A DNA stretch of 64,000 nt from Massilia sp. CFBP 13721 (GTDB lineage: Bacteria; Pseudomonadota; Gammaproteobacteria; Burkholderiales; Burkholderiaceae_D): the NCBI RefSeq assembly GCF_014842025.1, contig NZ_JACYUY010000014.1, positions 62,001-126,000 on the forward strand, read 5' to 3'. Shown in pieces: positions 1 to 9,928 of this stretch (positions are counted from its first letter, which is position 1; each line of letters begins with the position of its first letter). The position numbers were made by a program, and so were the translations under genes. The notes below the pieces were generated by a model. That model did no database searches. It was not told where the DNA came from and saw nothing but the letters and a program-made list of their open reading frames with translations.

Positions 1-206
1 ACGTGGGCGACGCCACAGGCGTGCTGGCCGGCCGCATGGAGATTGCGCGCCTGCCGCAGTGGGACCTGGCCGAGACGGACGTCTGGCTGTGCGGTCCGCT
101 GAAGTTCATGCAGGCGCAGTGGCTGGCGCTGCTCGACGCCGGCGTGCCGGCGGCAAAGCTGCACCGCGAAGTGTTCGGGCCGGATTTGCTCGATCACCTG
201 CTGTAA
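1..206 (+). CDS. flavohemoprotein / NO dioxygenase-like reductase, C-terminal end (5' partial)
   Basis: Only the last 67 or so residues are in the window; the reading frame is open to the left edge, so the first GTG is not a real start. The fragment carries the C-terminal signature of the ferredoxin-NADP reductase fold used by flavohemoproteins: a Cys-Gly-Pro followed by Phe-Met (WLCGPLKFMQ), which contacts NAD(P)H, then GVPAAKLH and the closing EVFGPDLL, typical of Hmp-type nitric oxide dioxygenases. Such enzymes oxidise NO to nitrate in the cytoplasm using haem, FAD and NAD(P)H. Because the globin domain lies outside the window, a plain ferredoxin or phenol-hydroxylase-type reductase cannot be excluded. 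Confidence 0.7.
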   Translation, partial: VGDATGVLAGRMEIARLPQWDLAETDVWLCGPLKFMQAQWLALLDAGVPAAKLHREVFGPDLLDHLL

Positions 207-234
207 TCGTCGGTGGCGGGGCGCGCACCGACGA

Positions 235-1101
235 CTACAACATCTGCACCCCGCGCCCGCCGACGTCGCGCTGGGCCGGTTGCCCATACACCCGGATCGG
301 CCCCGAACCGCTGGTGCGCGCATACACCGACTGGCGCACCGTGGCTGAAATGCCGCCCGAGCCGCTGCTGGCCAAATCTCCCTGGTCGGTACTCACGCCG
401 GTAAGATCGGCGCTGCCCGAACCGCTCACGCGCACGTTCAGGCTGCGCACGGCGCCATTCGCATGCACGCCGCCCGAACCGCTGATCTGGGAACGCAGGT
501 AGTCGCCGCGCACCTGGCCCAGCACGACGCCGCCCGAGCCGCTGACGTCGACCTCGGCGTTACGGGCGCGCAGCTCGCCCGCTTCGATCTTGCCCGACCC
601 CGATACCTTGGCGTCGAACTCGGCCACCTCGCCCGCCAGGCGCGCCACGCCCGATCCGCCCAGGCGCACCGACAGGGGTCCGCCGTTCAGGTCGCGCACC
701 GTCACGTGGCCCGAGCCGCCCGAATGCAGGTGGGTCAATTGCGGCACCGTGTACGTCACTTTCAACGGCGTGTTGCTGCGCAGGCGCCGCTCGGTCCCGA
801 TATAGAGCGAGGAGCCGCGCGTTTCGGTCTTCACGTAGGGCAGCAGGTTGCTGTCGCCCTCGACTACCAGCGATGGCGTCGGGCCGATGCGTACTTCGAC
901 GATCATCGAACCACCGACGTCCAGCCCGACCACAGGGGCGACGGTACGGACGTCGCGCGCGGCGATACCGTTGCCGTCGATCGCCTGGCTGTTGAACGGG
1001 GTATGGACCTGGTAGTCCTTGCCGCCCGTCTCGGTGGGCGTGGCAATGACGATACAGCCGCCGAGGGTGGCGGTGCAGGCAAGGGCGAGCAGCGTACGCA
1101 T
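235..1101 (-). CDS. head GIN domain (DUF2807) lipoprotein
   Basis: A 288-residue protein when started at the ATG at 1101, which has an AAAGGTG ribosome-binding site and leads straight into a lipoprotein signal peptide (MRTLLALAC... with lipobox LGGC near residue 17); an upstream in-frame ATG at 1140 would put charged residues before the signal and is less likely. The rest is a repetitive beta-helix-like region with many Gly-Ser-Gly steps (HSGGSGHV, VSGSGKI, VSGSGGV, ISGSGGV, VSGSGSA, SSGSGGI, TSGSGPI) about every 18-20 residues, the hallmark of the DUF2807 putative auto-transporter adhesin family. It is probably a lipid-anchored surface or periplasmic protein; no enzymatic role is known. It is monocistronic as far as can be seen. 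Confidence 0.85.
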   Translation of the reverse strand: MRTLLALACTATLGGCIVIATPTETGGKDYQVHTPFNSQAIDGNGIAARDVRTVAPVVGLDVGGSMIVEVRIGPTPSLVVEGDSNLLPYVKTETRGSSLYIGTERRLRSNTPLKVTYTVPQLTHLHSGGSGHVTVRDLNGGPLSVRLGGSGVARLAGEVAEFDAKVSGSGKIEAGELRARNAEVDVSGSGGVVLGQVRGDYLRSQISGSGGVHANGAVRSLNVRVSGSGSADLTGVSTDQGDLASSGSGGISATVRQSVYARTSGSGPIRVYGQPAQRDVGGRGVQML

Positions 1102-1220
1102 GGATAACACCTTTCTTGTCGTGGTCCGGGATGAGGACACTCTAGAAAGGTTTTATCCGGCCGTCGCGCCGGCTGCGACGGACTGCACGTTTGGCGGGTT
1201 GAAGCGTGAAAACCGGGAAC

Positions 1221-2333
1221 TCAGCGCTGGCCCAGCTTCGTCTCGCCGAACAGCGCCTTGTACTGATGCGGCTGCGAACGCCAGTATTGCGGCGGCGCCG
1301 CCACCTGCGCGCCCAGCTCGGCCGCCGCATGCCATGGCCAGCGCGGGTTATACAGCATCGCGCGCGCCAGCGCCACCATGTCGGCCTGGCCCGATTGCAG
1401 GATGTGCTCGGCCTGCTGCGGCTCGGTGATCAGGCCGACGCCGATGGTCGGCATGCTCGTCTCGCGCTTGATGCGCTCGGCAAAAGCGATCTGGTAGCCG
1501 GCGCCGACCGGAATCTTCTGCAGCGGCGAGACGCCGCCGCTGGACACGTGGATGAAGTGGCAGCCGCGCGCTTCCAGTGCGCGCGCAAACACCGCGCTCT
1601 GTTCGATCTCCCAGCCGCCCTCGACCCAGTCGGTGGCCGAGATGCGCATGCCGACGCACATCTCCGGCACCGCCGCGCGCACGGCCTCGAACACTTCGAG
1701 CGGAAAGCGCATGCGGTTTTCCAGCGGACCGCCGTAGTCGTCCTCGCGCCGGTTCGACAAGGGAGAGAGGAATTCGTGCAGCAGGTAGCCATGGGCGCCG
1801 TGCAGCTCGATGGCGTCCAGGCCCAGCGCATGGGCGCGCAGTGCGGCATCGACAAAGCCCTGCTTGATGCGCTGTAATCCAGCGGCGTCGAGCGCCAGCG
1901 GCACCGTTTCGCCATCGGCATGCGCCACGCTTGACGGCGCCACGGTCTGCCAGCCGCCTGGCGCGTCGGGCGGGATGTTGGCGCCACCCTCCCACGGTAC
2001 CGCGCTCGAAGCCTTGCGCCCGGCGTGGGCCAACTGGATCCCGACCTTGATCGGAGAATGGCAGCGGATCGCAGCAATGACCGGCTGCAGCGCATCGCGG
2101 TGGGCATCCGACCACAGGCCGAGGTCACCGGGCGTGATGCGCCCTTCCTCGGTCACGGCGGTCGCTTCGATGATCAGCAATGCGGCGCCGGACAGGGCCA
2201 GATGGCCGAGATGGATCATGTGCCAGTCGGTGGGCAGGCCCTGCTCGGCCGAGTACTGGCACATGGGGGCGATGGCGATGCGGTTAGCCAGTTGGAGGGG
2301 ACCCAGCGCGTAGGGGGAAAACAGCTTGCTCAT
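1221..2333 (-). CDS. NADH:flavin oxidoreductase, old yellow enzyme family (YqjM/NamA-like)
   Basis: A 370-residue FMN-dependent TIM-barrel ene-reductase. The N-terminus has the YqjM-class motif IAPMCQYSA (the Cys tunes the flavin), followed by IEATAV and GRITPGDLG, the substrate-side HAGRKAS, and the paired His motif ELHGAHGYLLHEFLSP with NRREDDYGG, all in the expected order. These enzymes reduce activated C=C bonds using NAD(P)H; the physiological substrate is usually unknown. Length matches the family. The gene stands alone, with a REP pair upstream. A paralogue lies at 38097-39197; this copy is the more canonical of the two. Confidence 0.93.
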   Translation of the reverse strand: MSKLFSPYALGPLQLANRIAIAPMCQYSAEQGLPTDWHMIHLGHLALSGAALLIIEATAVTEEGRITPGDLGLWSDAHRDALQPVIAAIRCHSPIKVGIQLAHAGRKASSAVPWEGGANIPPDAPGGWQTVAPSSVAHADGETVPLALDAAGLQRIKQGFVDAALRAHALGLDAIELHGAHGYLLHEFLSPLSNRREDDYGGPLENRMRFPLEVFEAVRAAVPEMCVGMRISATDWVEGGWEIEQSAVFARALEARGCHFIHVSSGGVSPLQKIPVGAGYQIAFAERIKRETSMPTIGVGLITEPQQAEHILQSGQADMVALARAMLYNPRWPWHAAAELGAQVAAPPQYWRSQPHQYKALFGETKLGQR

Positions 2334-2400
2334 GCGGACTCCGGAATGATCGATCCGGACAGTCTAGCGAACATGGGACGATTATGCCGACACCGTTCCG

Positions 2401-2470
2401 CGCGGGCATGCCCGCCCTACGTGTACCCCCTGCGTTGGCCGTTGCGTAACGTAGGGCGGGCATGCCCGCC
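2401..2470. repeat. inverted REP pair
   Basis: Two hairpin units face each other: 2401-2421 ending in GCCCGCCCTACG and 2450-2470 beginning CGTAGGGCGGGC. Each unit folds on itself around the core CATG. They belong to the same family as the units seen at seven other places in this window, but with a C replacing T in the tag (tagggCgggc). They lie between the start of the OYE gene and the terminator of the AST operon. Confidence 0.8.
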
Positions 2471-2494
2471 GTCAGCGAACACACGCGCAGACGC

Positions 2495-2521
2495 AAAAAA
2501 AAGCCGCGGACTCCGCGGCTT
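2495..2521 (-). terminator. rho-independent terminator after astE
   Basis: Read on the minus strand, a 9-bp GC-rich stem (AAGCCGCGG / CCGCGGCTT, 3-nt loop, 2501-2521) is followed by an eight-T run (2495-2502). It begins only a few bases after the astE stop codon and ends the AST/gdhB transcription unit. Confidence 0.88.
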
Positions 2522-2527
2522 CACACT

Positions 2528-3526
2528 TCAATTCACACGCACCACCATCAACCCGGCGCGCAAGCCGACCCGCACATCCGGATTCGGAAACACCACCATC
2601 TCCTCCTCGTGGAACACCGAGTACACGGTCTCGCCATCGGTGGCGATGACGTCGCCGCGCTTGAGCGAAGCGAAATTCGGCGTCTCGCGGCTGAAACCCA
2701 TCTTGAAATCGTCGGACAGCTTGACGATCTCCTGCGCCACCTTGAACACGTGCGGCGCGCTGCGCGTTTCAAGCTGTTCGCCGCGCAGCAAGGCAGCCAG
2801 CGCGGCCGACGCATCGGTGAACTGGGCCATGTTGTTGCGGCCCAGCGTGCCGACGCGGCCCAGCTCCACCGTGCTGCCCGCCGCCGCGTGGTGCTCGGCG
2901 GAGTAATAGCTGTAGGTGCCGGCCGACTTCGGGTTCATGACGATCGCGCCGATCGCCGCCTGCCCCAGCCAGTCGATCAGCGCTTCTTTCCCGTGGTCGG
3001 CGATCAAATCAGGCACGATCGCGAACATCGGGTAGTGGGAAGCGCGGATCGCCGTGTGCAGGTCGAGGTGCCAGCGCACCGGCCCGGTGCCTTCGAAAAA
3101 CGCATCGGTGGCGGCGATCAATTCGTCCGCGCGCGCCGCTTCAGCAGCGTCGGCCAACGCACCGCGGTCCGGCTTGAACATGCGGTTCAAGTCGGCGTCG
3201 ATGAACCGTTTGCCGGCGGCGATGGCCTCGATGTTGCCGACGCAGAGCATCAGGTCGACCATCAGTGCCTGCGGGGTACGCGACAAGGCTTCGATCACGT
3301 GCGCGACCATTTCGATCGGCCCGGTTTCGTCGCCATGCACGCCGACCGACAGCAGCAGCGCCGGCCGGGTGACGGGCTGCACGCCCTTCACCGTCAGGAT
3401 GCCCTTGGCAGGCATCCCGACGACGAAGCCGGCATCGCGAAAGCGCTGCGCGACCGTGCCGAAATCGGCTTCGGCCAGCGCGCGCACCGCGTCAGCCACC
3501 ACTACGGGTTGAAGGGGTGCGCTCAT
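2528..3526 (-). CDS. astE: succinylglutamate desuccinylase (AST pathway step 5)
   Basis: This 332-residue zinc hydrolase of the AstE/aspartoacylase (M14-like) family cleaves N2-succinylglutamate to glutamate and succinate, the last step of arginine succinyltransferase catabolism. Visible zinc ligands are the His and Glu in VGVHGDETGPIE (about residues 61-70) and a His in the WHLDLHTA motif (about residue 155), with the RFIDADLNRMF motif between them. Length matches the family. The ATG lies 4 bp after the gdhB stop codon, so the two genes are almost certainly cotranscribed and translationally coupled; a terminator follows immediately. Confidence 0.95.
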   Translation of the reverse strand: MSAPLQPVVVADAVRALAEADFGTVAQRFRDAGFVVGMPAKGILTVKGVQPVTRPALLLSVGVHGDETGPIEMVAHVIEALSRTPQALMVDLMLCVGNIEAIAAGKRFIDADLNRMFKPDRGALADAAEAARADELIAATDAFFEGTGPVRWHLDLHTAIRASHYPMFAIVPDLIADHGKEALIDWLGQAAIGAIVMNPKSAGTYSYYSAEHHAAAGSTVELGRVGTLGRNNMAQFTDASAALAALLRGEQLETRSAPHVFKVAQEIVKLSDDFKMGFSRETPNFASLKRGDVIATDGETVYSVFHEEEMVVFPNPDVRVGLRAGLMVVRVN

Positions 3527-3530
3527 TGCG

Positions 3531-6500
3531 TCAAGCCGCCAGGCGTTCCGGGTTCGAACCTTCCGACAGCGACCAGACGTCCAGCATTGCCTGTTCGAGG
3601 TCGGTTGGCTGCGCGTAACCGGTCAGGCCCATGTCGCCCGTGACGGCATCCACCGCCGCCAGCGCGTCGCCATTGCCGGCGCGGTCGATCACCTGCAGCA
3701 GCAGGCGCTGCTGGGTGCGGCGCAGGGCTTGCATCGCGTAGTTGCGCAGCTGTTCCTGCGACTTGGTCTGCGGCGGCAGTTTCAGGCCGCGTTCCAGCGT
3801 ATCGATGCCGGCCTTCGCGCGCAGTGCCATGCCGACCTGCAGGAACTGGGCCAGCGACATGCCGGCTGGACGCTGCACCGAGACCGCGGCGAACAGGAAG
3901 GTGGCCAGCGATTCGATCGTCTCGACCGCCTTCCAGGCCTGCACGAAGCCGGCGTTCAGGCCGGCGTGGCCGTCGGCTTCCGACTTGGCCGGCATCAGCT
4001 GGCGCAGCTGGTCACCGTTGGCAAACAGCGCGGTCAGTTCGGCCATGCCGTCCTGGCCCTGCGGCAGCGACAGCACGCCTTCGATCAGGGCGCGCAGCAG
4101 TGCACGGGTACGCGCATCGACCGCAATCGAGACTTCGCGCGGCACCTTCAGGGCATCGGCGTCGAGCGCGTCGAACACCGGCGCCAGGTTCAGCGCCGAC
4201 CAGGCGCGGCCCCAGGCTTTCACGACTTCCGCTTCGTCGATGCGGTGTTCGGCAGCCAGGTCGCGGATCATCAGCGGACCGCAACGGTTGACCGCCTCAT
4301 TTGCCAGCACGGTGGCCAGGATGGCGTTGGCCAGCGGGTGATCGAGCGGATCGCGGGTGGCGACCAGCTGCGCCGGGAAGTACGGACGCAGCACGGTGTC
4401 GGCCCATGGCTCGTCGGTCAACGGCAACGCCGCCAGGATGCGCTTGAAACGGTTCTTGACGTTGGCAACCACCACCGCCAGTTCCGGCGCGGTGAGGCCG
4501 ACGCCCAGCGCTTTGCGGCGCTGCAGTTCGGCGTCTAGCGGCAGCTGTTCCAGTTCGCGCGAGACGGCACCTTCGGCTTCCAGGCTGGTGATCAGCGCGG
4601 CGTAGCTGTCGACGACCGAGCCGTTCTGCTGCGCCTGCACTTCGCGCGTCAGCAAACGGGTCTGCTGTGTGTTGTCGCGCAAGACCAGCACTTCGACGTC
4701 GTTGGTCATGTCGTTCAGGACGCGGTTACGGTCGGCTTCAGGCAGCTTGCCGGCGTTGACTTCGGTGTCGAGCCAGATCTTGATGTTGACTTCGTGGTCC
4801 GAGCAATCCACGCCGGCCGAGTTGTCGATCGCATCGGTGAAGATGCGGCCACCGGCCAGTGCGAACTCGATGCGGCCGGCCTGGGTCGCGCCCAGGTTGC
4901 CGCCCTCGGCCACCACCTTGCAGCGCAGTTCGTTGCCGCTGACGCGGATACGGTCGTTGGCGCGGTCCTTCACTTGTGCATGGGTTTCGGTCGACGCCTT
5001 GATGTAGGTACCGATGCCGCCGTTGTAGAACAGGTCGACAGGCGCCAGCAGGATGCGGTGCATCAGCTCTTCCGGCGCCAGCGATGTTTCCTGGATATCC
5101 AGGGCAGCGCGCACTTCCGGCGACAGATCGATCGAACGGGCCGAACGCGGGTACACGCCGCCGCCCTGCGAGATCAGCGATTTATCGTAGTCTTCCCACG
5201 ACGAACGCGGCAGCGCGAACATGCGCTGGCGCTCGGCGAACGACACCGCGACGTCCGGGGTCGGATCGAGGAAGATGTGGCGGTGGTCGAACGCCGCCAG
5301 CACTTTCAGCTGGCGCGACAGCAGCACGCCATTGCCGAACACGTCGCCCGACATGTCGCCCACGCCGACCATGGTAATCGGGGTCGTGCTCATGTCGTGG
5401 CCGATTTCGTAGAAGTGGCGTTTCACGGCTTCGAATGCACCCTTGGCGGTGATGCCCATCTTCTTGTGGTCGTAACCGTTCGAGCCGCCCGAGGCAAAGG
5501 CGTCGCCCAGCCAGAAACCGCGCTGCACGGCGATGCCGTTGGCGATGTCGGAGAAGGTCGCGGTGCCCTTGTCGGCGGCCACCACCAGGTATGGATCGTC
5601 CTGGTCGTAACGCACGGTGTTTTCAGGCGCGACGATGGCGCCGCGCACGCGGTTGTCGGTCACTTCCAGCAGGCTGGAGATGAACAGGCGGTAGACCGAT
5701 TCGCCCTCGGCCGCGACGGTTTCGCGCACGGCATCCTTCGGCATCTGCTTGCAGACGAAACCGCCCTTCGAGCCGGCCGGCACGATGACGGCGTTTTTCA
5801 CCATCTGCGCCTTCACCAGGCCCAGCACTTCGGTGCGGTAGTCTTCCATGCGATCCGACCAGCGCAGGCCGCCGCGGGCGACCGGGCCGCCGCGCAGGTG
5901 CACGCCCTCGAAGCGGCGCGAGAACACGTAGATTTCGCGGTACGGACGCGGTTCCGGCGCCAGCGACAGGTTGCTGGTGTCGAACTTGAAGATGATTTTT
6001 TCGCCGGTGTTCTGGAAGTAGTTGGTGCGCACGGTGGCCAGCGCCAGCTCGACCAGGGCGGTCATGATTTCTTCGGTGTCGGCGTGGTTCACGCTCGACA
6101 GGCCGGCGCGCAGGGACGCCAGCTTCGCAGTGCCCTGCTCGCGCTCGGACTGCGACAATGCCGGATTGAAGCGCTGCAAGAAGGCGGTGACGAATTCCTT
6201 CACCAGGGCCGGCTGCGCGCGCAGCGTCTCGGCCATGTAGCGCACCGAGAACTTCGAACCCAGCTGGCGCCAGTAGCTGATGTAGCCGCGCACCAGCTGC
6301 ACTTCGCGCACCGACAGGCCGCCTTCGATGGTCAGCCCGTTCAGGCGACCGTCTTCGGCTTCGTTGTTGAACAGCGCGGTGAACAGCTCTTCGGCCACCG
6401 GCGCAATGCCGGCCTTCACCAGCTTGTCGCCGCTTTCGTCGTCCACGGCCAGCGCGGTGACGTGGTGGCGCACGCCGTCGGCGGTCGTGATCGCCCAGGT

Positions 6501-8240
6501 CTGCTCGCGGTCGACCGCGATACCGGCGTTCTGCAGGGCCGGCAGGATGCGCGACAGCGACGGCACGTTTTCGCCCGAGTACAGGCGGATCGAGGCGTCG
6601 TGGGCTTCGTTGCCGGCGCCGCTGCCAGGTTCGATACGCACGGCGACGCGGTCCTGGTGGCCCAGGCCCAGCATGGCCTGCAGGTCGCGGAAGGCGACGT
6701 CCGGGGCGGTGGCCGTGACGAACGACACCGGCAGGTTGGTGCCCATCTTGCGCAGGCTGCTGCGCTGCGCGTGTTCTTCGACGCCGTTGGTCATGGCGGC
6801 AAAGCGGTCATGCCAGCCGTCCAGCACCGCCAGCAGCGGTTGCTGGATGTCGGTTTCCAGGTCGAGCGGGTTGCGCGCGGCGTGGGCGATCAGGTAAACG
6901 CGCGCCAGCGGACCGTCGGCGACCAGGGTCTGCACGCGCACGTCGTGCGCGCCCGAGCTGTCTTTCAAGGCTTGCGCCAGCGAGGCGGCGACGGCGGCGC
7001 TGTAGCGCTCGCGCGGCAGGTAGACCAGCGCGTTCAGGTGGCGGCCATACACGTCGCGGCGCGCGAACACTTTCGGGCGCGGCTGCTTGTACAGCGAGAC
7101 GACCGAGCTGCACACTTGCGCCAGCCATTCCGGATCGGCTTCCAGCGCTTCGGTGCGCGGCAGCGACTCGAGGATTTCGAGGAATTTCTCGGCCCTGAAA
7201 CCTTCCTGGCGCACGCCGGCCAGACTCAGGACTTTTGCGACGCGTCCGCGTGCGAACGGCAGGCGCGCCAGCGGGGTCGAGGTGGCGGCGCGGGTGAACA
7301 GGCCGACGAAGCAGTGCTCGCCGAGGATGTTGCCTTGCGCATCGGTGTTGCGCACGCCAATAAAATCGAGCGGCTGGTCGCGGTGCAGCGTGCCTTCGAC
7401 GTCGGCTTTTACGATCGACAGGGTCTCGGCGCGCGCGGACAGGGTCGCCAGTTCGCCCGGGATGTTGGCCAGGCAGGTGCCGTAGACCGGGTGCGCGGTG
7501 TCCTTCAGCACGCCGATGCGGCTCGGGATGTCGCGCACCAGCTGGCTTTGGCCCGGCTGGACTTCGTAGTAGGCGTAGCCGAAGGGTTCGAAACCTTCGT
7601 TCTTGGCCCACTCGAGGAAGGCGGCGACTTCCTGGCCGGCCGGGGTGCCGTGGGCGGCAGCGGCGGCGGCAACGGCCGTCATGCGGTCGCCCATGGCCAG
7701 CGCATCGCGGTGCACGGTGGCGGCGTCGCTGGCGACCATGCGGATGCGCGCGGTCAGGCGGTCGAGTTCGGCGAATTCGAGTTCGTCGTTCAGCAGCACC
7801 AGCACGAAGGATTCGAGCGGGGCGCCGGCAGCGCCGACATTGGTGACGACGCCGTTGGCATCACGCTCGACCGGCAGCACGGCGTTCATCACGCCCGCGG
7901 CCAGCATGCGCTCCTTGCGCAGTGCCATGACGAACGAGTCGACCAGGTAAGGCATGTCTTCGTTGAGGATCAGCAGCGCCGTGGCCATGCCGCCCTTGCC
8001 GTCGCTGTAGCGCAGTTGCGCGATCTGGCAGCCCTGCCCGGCGCGCCTGGCGGCCTGCATGAAGCCGTCCCACAGCACGGGAGCCAGGGCCTGCGGCGCG
8101 GTGCCGGCCAGGTCTTCCTCGTCGAGCGAGCCGAGCCAGGCGCTGATCAGGGCGCGCACGTTGTCGGTGGCGCCGGCGGCCGGCTGGTTCGTGACCAGGT
8201 TCAGGGTCTGGGTACGCAAATCTTGCGGCATGTCTTTCAT
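3531..8240 (-). CDS. gdhB: NAD-dependent glutamate dehydrogenase, large (180-kDa class)
   Basis: This 1569-residue protein belongs to the very large NAD-GDH family, which deaminates glutamate to 2-oxoglutarate and ammonium. The chosen ATG at 8240 (MKDMPQDL) has a GGAG 8 bases upstream; the open frame runs further 5' through sequence without homology. N-terminal ACT-like regulatory segments occupy roughly the first 700 residues. The catalytic core near residues 780-860 shows GGLRWSDR..DYRTEVLGL and KNAVIVPAGSKGGF, with an NAD-binding part containing VVAEGGNLG. In Pseudomonas aeruginosa the equivalent enzyme is induced by arginine together with the AST operon; here the gene is physically inside the cluster, between astB and astE. 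Confidence 0.95.
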   Translation of the reverse strand: MKDMPQDLRTQTLNLVTNQPAAGATDNVRALISAWLGSLDEEDLAGTAPQALAPVLWDGFMQAARRAGQGCQIAQLRYSDGKGGMATALLILNEDMPYLVDSFVMALRKERMLAAGVMNAVLPVERDANGVVTNVGAAGAPLESFVLVLLNDELEFAELDRLTARIRMVASDAATVHRDALAMGDRMTAVAAAAAAHGTPAGQEVAAFLEWAKNEGFEPFGYAYYEVQPGQSQLVRDIPSRIGVLKDTAHPVYGTCLANIPGELATLSARAETLSIVKADVEGTLHRDQPLDFIGVRNTDAQGNILGEHCFVGLFTRAATSTPLARLPFARGRVAKVLSLAGVRQEGFRAEKFLEILESLPRTEALEADPEWLAQVCSSVVSLYKQPRPKVFARRDVYGRHLNALVYLPRERYSAAVAASLAQALKDSSGAHDVRVQTLVADGPLARVYLIAHAARNPLDLETDIQQPLLAVLDGWHDRFAAMTNGVEEHAQRSSLRKMGTNLPVSFVTATAPDVAFRDLQAMLGLGHQDRVAVRIEPGSGAGNEAHDASIRLYSGENVPSLSRILPALQNAGIAVDREQTWAITTADGVRHHVTALAVDDESGDKLVKAGIAPVAEELFTALFNNEAEDGRLNGLTIEGGLSVREVQLVRGYISYWRQLGSKFSVRYMAETLRAQPALVKEFVTAFLQRFNPALSQSEREQGTAKLASLRAGLSSVNHADTEEIMTALVELALATVRTNYFQNTGEKIIFKFDTSNLSLAPEPRPYREIYVFSRRFEGVHLRGGPVARGGLRWSDRMEDYRTEVLGLVKAQMVKNAVIVPAGSKGGFVCKQMPKDAVRETVAAEGESVYRLFISSLLEVTDNRVRGAIVAPENTVRYDQDDPYLVVAADKGTATFSDIANGIAVQRGFWLGDAFASGGSNGYDHKKMGITAKGAFEAVKRHFYEIGHDMSTTPITMVGVGDMSGDVFGNGVLLSRQLKVLAAFDHRHIFLDPTPDVAVSFAERQRMFALPRSSWEDYDKSLISQGGGVYPRSARSIDLSPEVRAALDIQETSLAPEELMHRILLAPVDLFYNGGIGTYIKASTETHAQVKDRANDRIRVSGNELRCKVVAEGGNLGATQAGRIEFALAGGRIFTDAIDNSAGVDCSDHEVNIKIWLDTEVNAGKLPEADRNRVLNDMTNDVEVLVLRDNTQQTRLLTREVQAQQNGSVVDSYAALITSLEAEGAVSRELEQLPLDAELQRRKALGVGLTAPELAVVVANVKNRFKRILAALPLTDEPWADTVLRPYFPAQLVATRDPLDHPLANAILATVLANEAVNRCGPLMIRDLAAEHRIDEAEVVKAWGRAWSALNLAPVFDALDADALKVPREVSIAVDARTRALLRALIEGVLSLPQGQDGMAELTALFANGDQLRQLMPAKSEADGHAGLNAGFVQAWKAVETIESLATFLFAAVSVQRPAGMSLAQFLQVGMALRAKAGIDTLERGLKLPPQTKSQEQLRNYAMQALRRTQQRLLLQVIDRAGNGDALAAVDAVTGDMGLTGYAQPTDLEQAMLDVWSLSEGSNPERLAA

Positions 8241-8446
8241 CGTTGCTTCTCCAAAGCGAATGTTTATCGCCCGTTGGCGCCGCGGCTTGTGGCCTTGCGC
8301 GCAACCGGCGTTTTTATTGGACGGGGTTGTCCCGTCCAGGTCCCTGGCTTCCTTGTGCTGGAAGCGTGTAAGTCGTCGTGTATCGGGGCGGCGCGTTGTG
8401 CGCCAGTCCCGGTCCCTTGCTGCTGTATCTGCTCTTTGCTGCCGTA

Positions 8447-8543
8447 CCGCGTGGGCTCGAGAGCCCACCCTACGGTGCACCACCACCGCATGAAAAAGAT
8501 CGAGACGGTGGTGTAACGTAGGGTGGGCACTCGTGCCCACGCG
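8447..8543. repeat. inverted REP pair in the astB-gdhB gap
   Basis: Two hairpin units in opposite orientation, 8447-8475 (GTGGGCT-CGAG-AGCCCAC then CCTACGG) and 8517-8543 (CGTAGGG then TGGGCA-CTCG-TGCCCAC), about 40 bp apart. The spacer also has short complementary arms (caccaccgc / gacggtggtg). They fill the gap between the gdhB start and astB stop. The rest of this 328-bp gap shows only the gdhB ribosome-binding site and a GGACGGG-ACAA-CCCGTCC type palindrome near 8320-8340; no clear promoter was recognised. Confidence 0.8.
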
Positions 8544-8568
8544 TTCTCACCGCTCGATTTGCGGCGTC

Positions 8569-9912
8569 TTAACTCAAATCGTACAAGCCCGGCAAACCCA
8601 AAATCCGCTCCAGGGCTTCCAGCGCCGTCTGGCACTCGATCGCCAGCTGCGGATCCATCAAATCCTTCGGCTCCACGTGGTCGCGGTAATGCGTCTCGAC
8701 CCACGTGACCAGCTGCGCATACAGCGCCTCGGTCATGATCACGCCCCCGTGCATCGCTGCCGCCTGGTCGTCGGTCAGCGCCACGCGCAGGCGCAGGCAA
8801 GCCGGTCCGCCGCCGTTGCGCATGCTCTGGCGCAGGTCGAATTCGAGCAATTCGTCGACCGGTCCGCCGCTGGCGACCAGCCCGGCCAGGTAGTTCGCCA
8901 CCGCCGCATTCTCGCGGCACTCGTGCGGCACCAGCAGCGCCATCCTGCCATCCGGTTTCGACAGCAGCTGGCTGTTGAACAGGTAGCTGGCCACCGCATC
9001 GGCCACCGGCACCATCGCGCTTGCCACGCGCACCGGCATGAATTCGGCGCCGACGCCGGCCACCGAGCGGCGCAGCGCCTCGATCGTTGCCGCCTCGTCG
9101 GCAAACGCTTCCTCGTGATAGAACAGGACGTTGCCGTTGCCGACGGCGATGACGTCGTTGTGGAACACGCCCTGGTCGATCACGTCCGGATTCTGCGCCG
9201 CGAACACGGTGCGCGCCGGATCGAGGCCGTGCAGGCGCGCTACCGCCTGCGAAGCTTCCAGGGTCTGGCGCGCCGGGTATTTTTTCGGGAACGGCGCCGA
9301 CGGATCGAATTCGACGCGGCCATACACGAAGAACTCGACGCCGGCCGCGCCGTGATCCGCCGCGAAGCGGGTATGGTTGGCGGCGCCTTCGTCGCCGAAT
9401 GCCGGCGTGGCCGGCAGCGGGTCGTGCACGACGAAGTGATCGTGATTGGCGAAAATCGCGCGCAGCGTGCGCGTGGCCTGCACGTGCTCTTCCGAGCGGT
9501 GCAGCTTGTTGTTCAGGTTCGCGGCCGTGAAGTGGACGCGGCCATCGCGCGTGTCGGCGGAGGGGCTGACGGTGGCCGCGTTGGCGGTCCACATCGGCGC
9601 CGCCGACCAGGCGCAGGACAGGATCACCGGCGCTTCGCGCCATGCTTGCGCCAGCACGTCGGCGTCCGTGCCCGAAAAGCCGAGCTGGCGCAGCAGGCGG
9701 AAGTTGGGGCGCGCCTGCGGCGGCATCACCGCCTGCGCGAAGCCGCGCGCGGCCAGGTTGCGCATCTTGGCCAGGCCCTGCAGGGCGGCCAGGCGCGGAT
9801 TGGAAGCGCTGCGCACATTGCTGAACGAAGCGACGTTGCCGAACGAGAGGCCGGCATAGTTGTGGGACGGGCCAACCAGGCCGTCGAAGTTGTATTCGCG
9901 AGCGTTACGCAT
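8569..9912 (-). CDS. astB: N-succinylarginine dihydrolase (AST pathway step 2)
   Basis: A 447-residue enzyme of the amidinotransferase/dihydrolase fold that converts N2-succinylarginine to N2-succinylornithine, CO2 and two ammonia. The start chosen is the ATG at 9912, giving the typical AstB opening [21 protein letters not shown]; it is 16 bp after the astD stop, although the ribosome-binding site is weak. Family motifs include [30 protein letters not shown] and a C-terminal [11 protein letters not shown] whose Cys (about residue 372) is the expected nucleophile. Length equals the family norm. Confidence 0.95.
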   Translation of the reverse strand: MRNAREYNFDGLVGPSHNYAGLSFGNVASFSNVRSASNPRLAALQGLAKMRNLAARGFAQAVMPPQARPNFRLLRQLGFSGTDADVLAQAWREAPVILSCAWSAAPMWTANAATVSPSADTRDGRVHFTAANLNNKLHRSEEHVQATRTLRAIFANHDHFVVHDPLPATPAFGDEGAANHTRFAADHGAAGVEFFVYGRVEFDPSAPFPKKYPARQTLEASQAVARLHGLDPARTVFAAQNPDVIDQGVFHNDVIAVGNGNVLFYHEEAFADEAATIEALRRSVAGVGAEFMPVRVASAMVPVADAVASYLFNSQLLSKPDGRMALLVPHECRENAAVANYLAGLVASGGPVDELLEFDLRQSMRNGGGPACLRLRVALTDDQAAAMHGGVIMTEALYAQLVTWVETHYRDHVEPKDLMDPQLAIECQTALEALERILGLPGLYDLS

Positions 9913-9928
9913 GATCAGATGTTCAACT

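Noticed and set aside
4794..8516. A 1240-codon open frame on the plus strand
   Set aside because: It is antisense to gdhB throughout; its composition (His/Gln/Arg/Val-rich) is that of a high-GC shadow frame with no domain.
8241..8540. A 100-residue N-terminal extension of gdhB (open to 8540)
   Set aside because: The extension runs through REP hairpins and lacks a ribosome-binding site; the ATG at 8240 has GGAG at the right distance.
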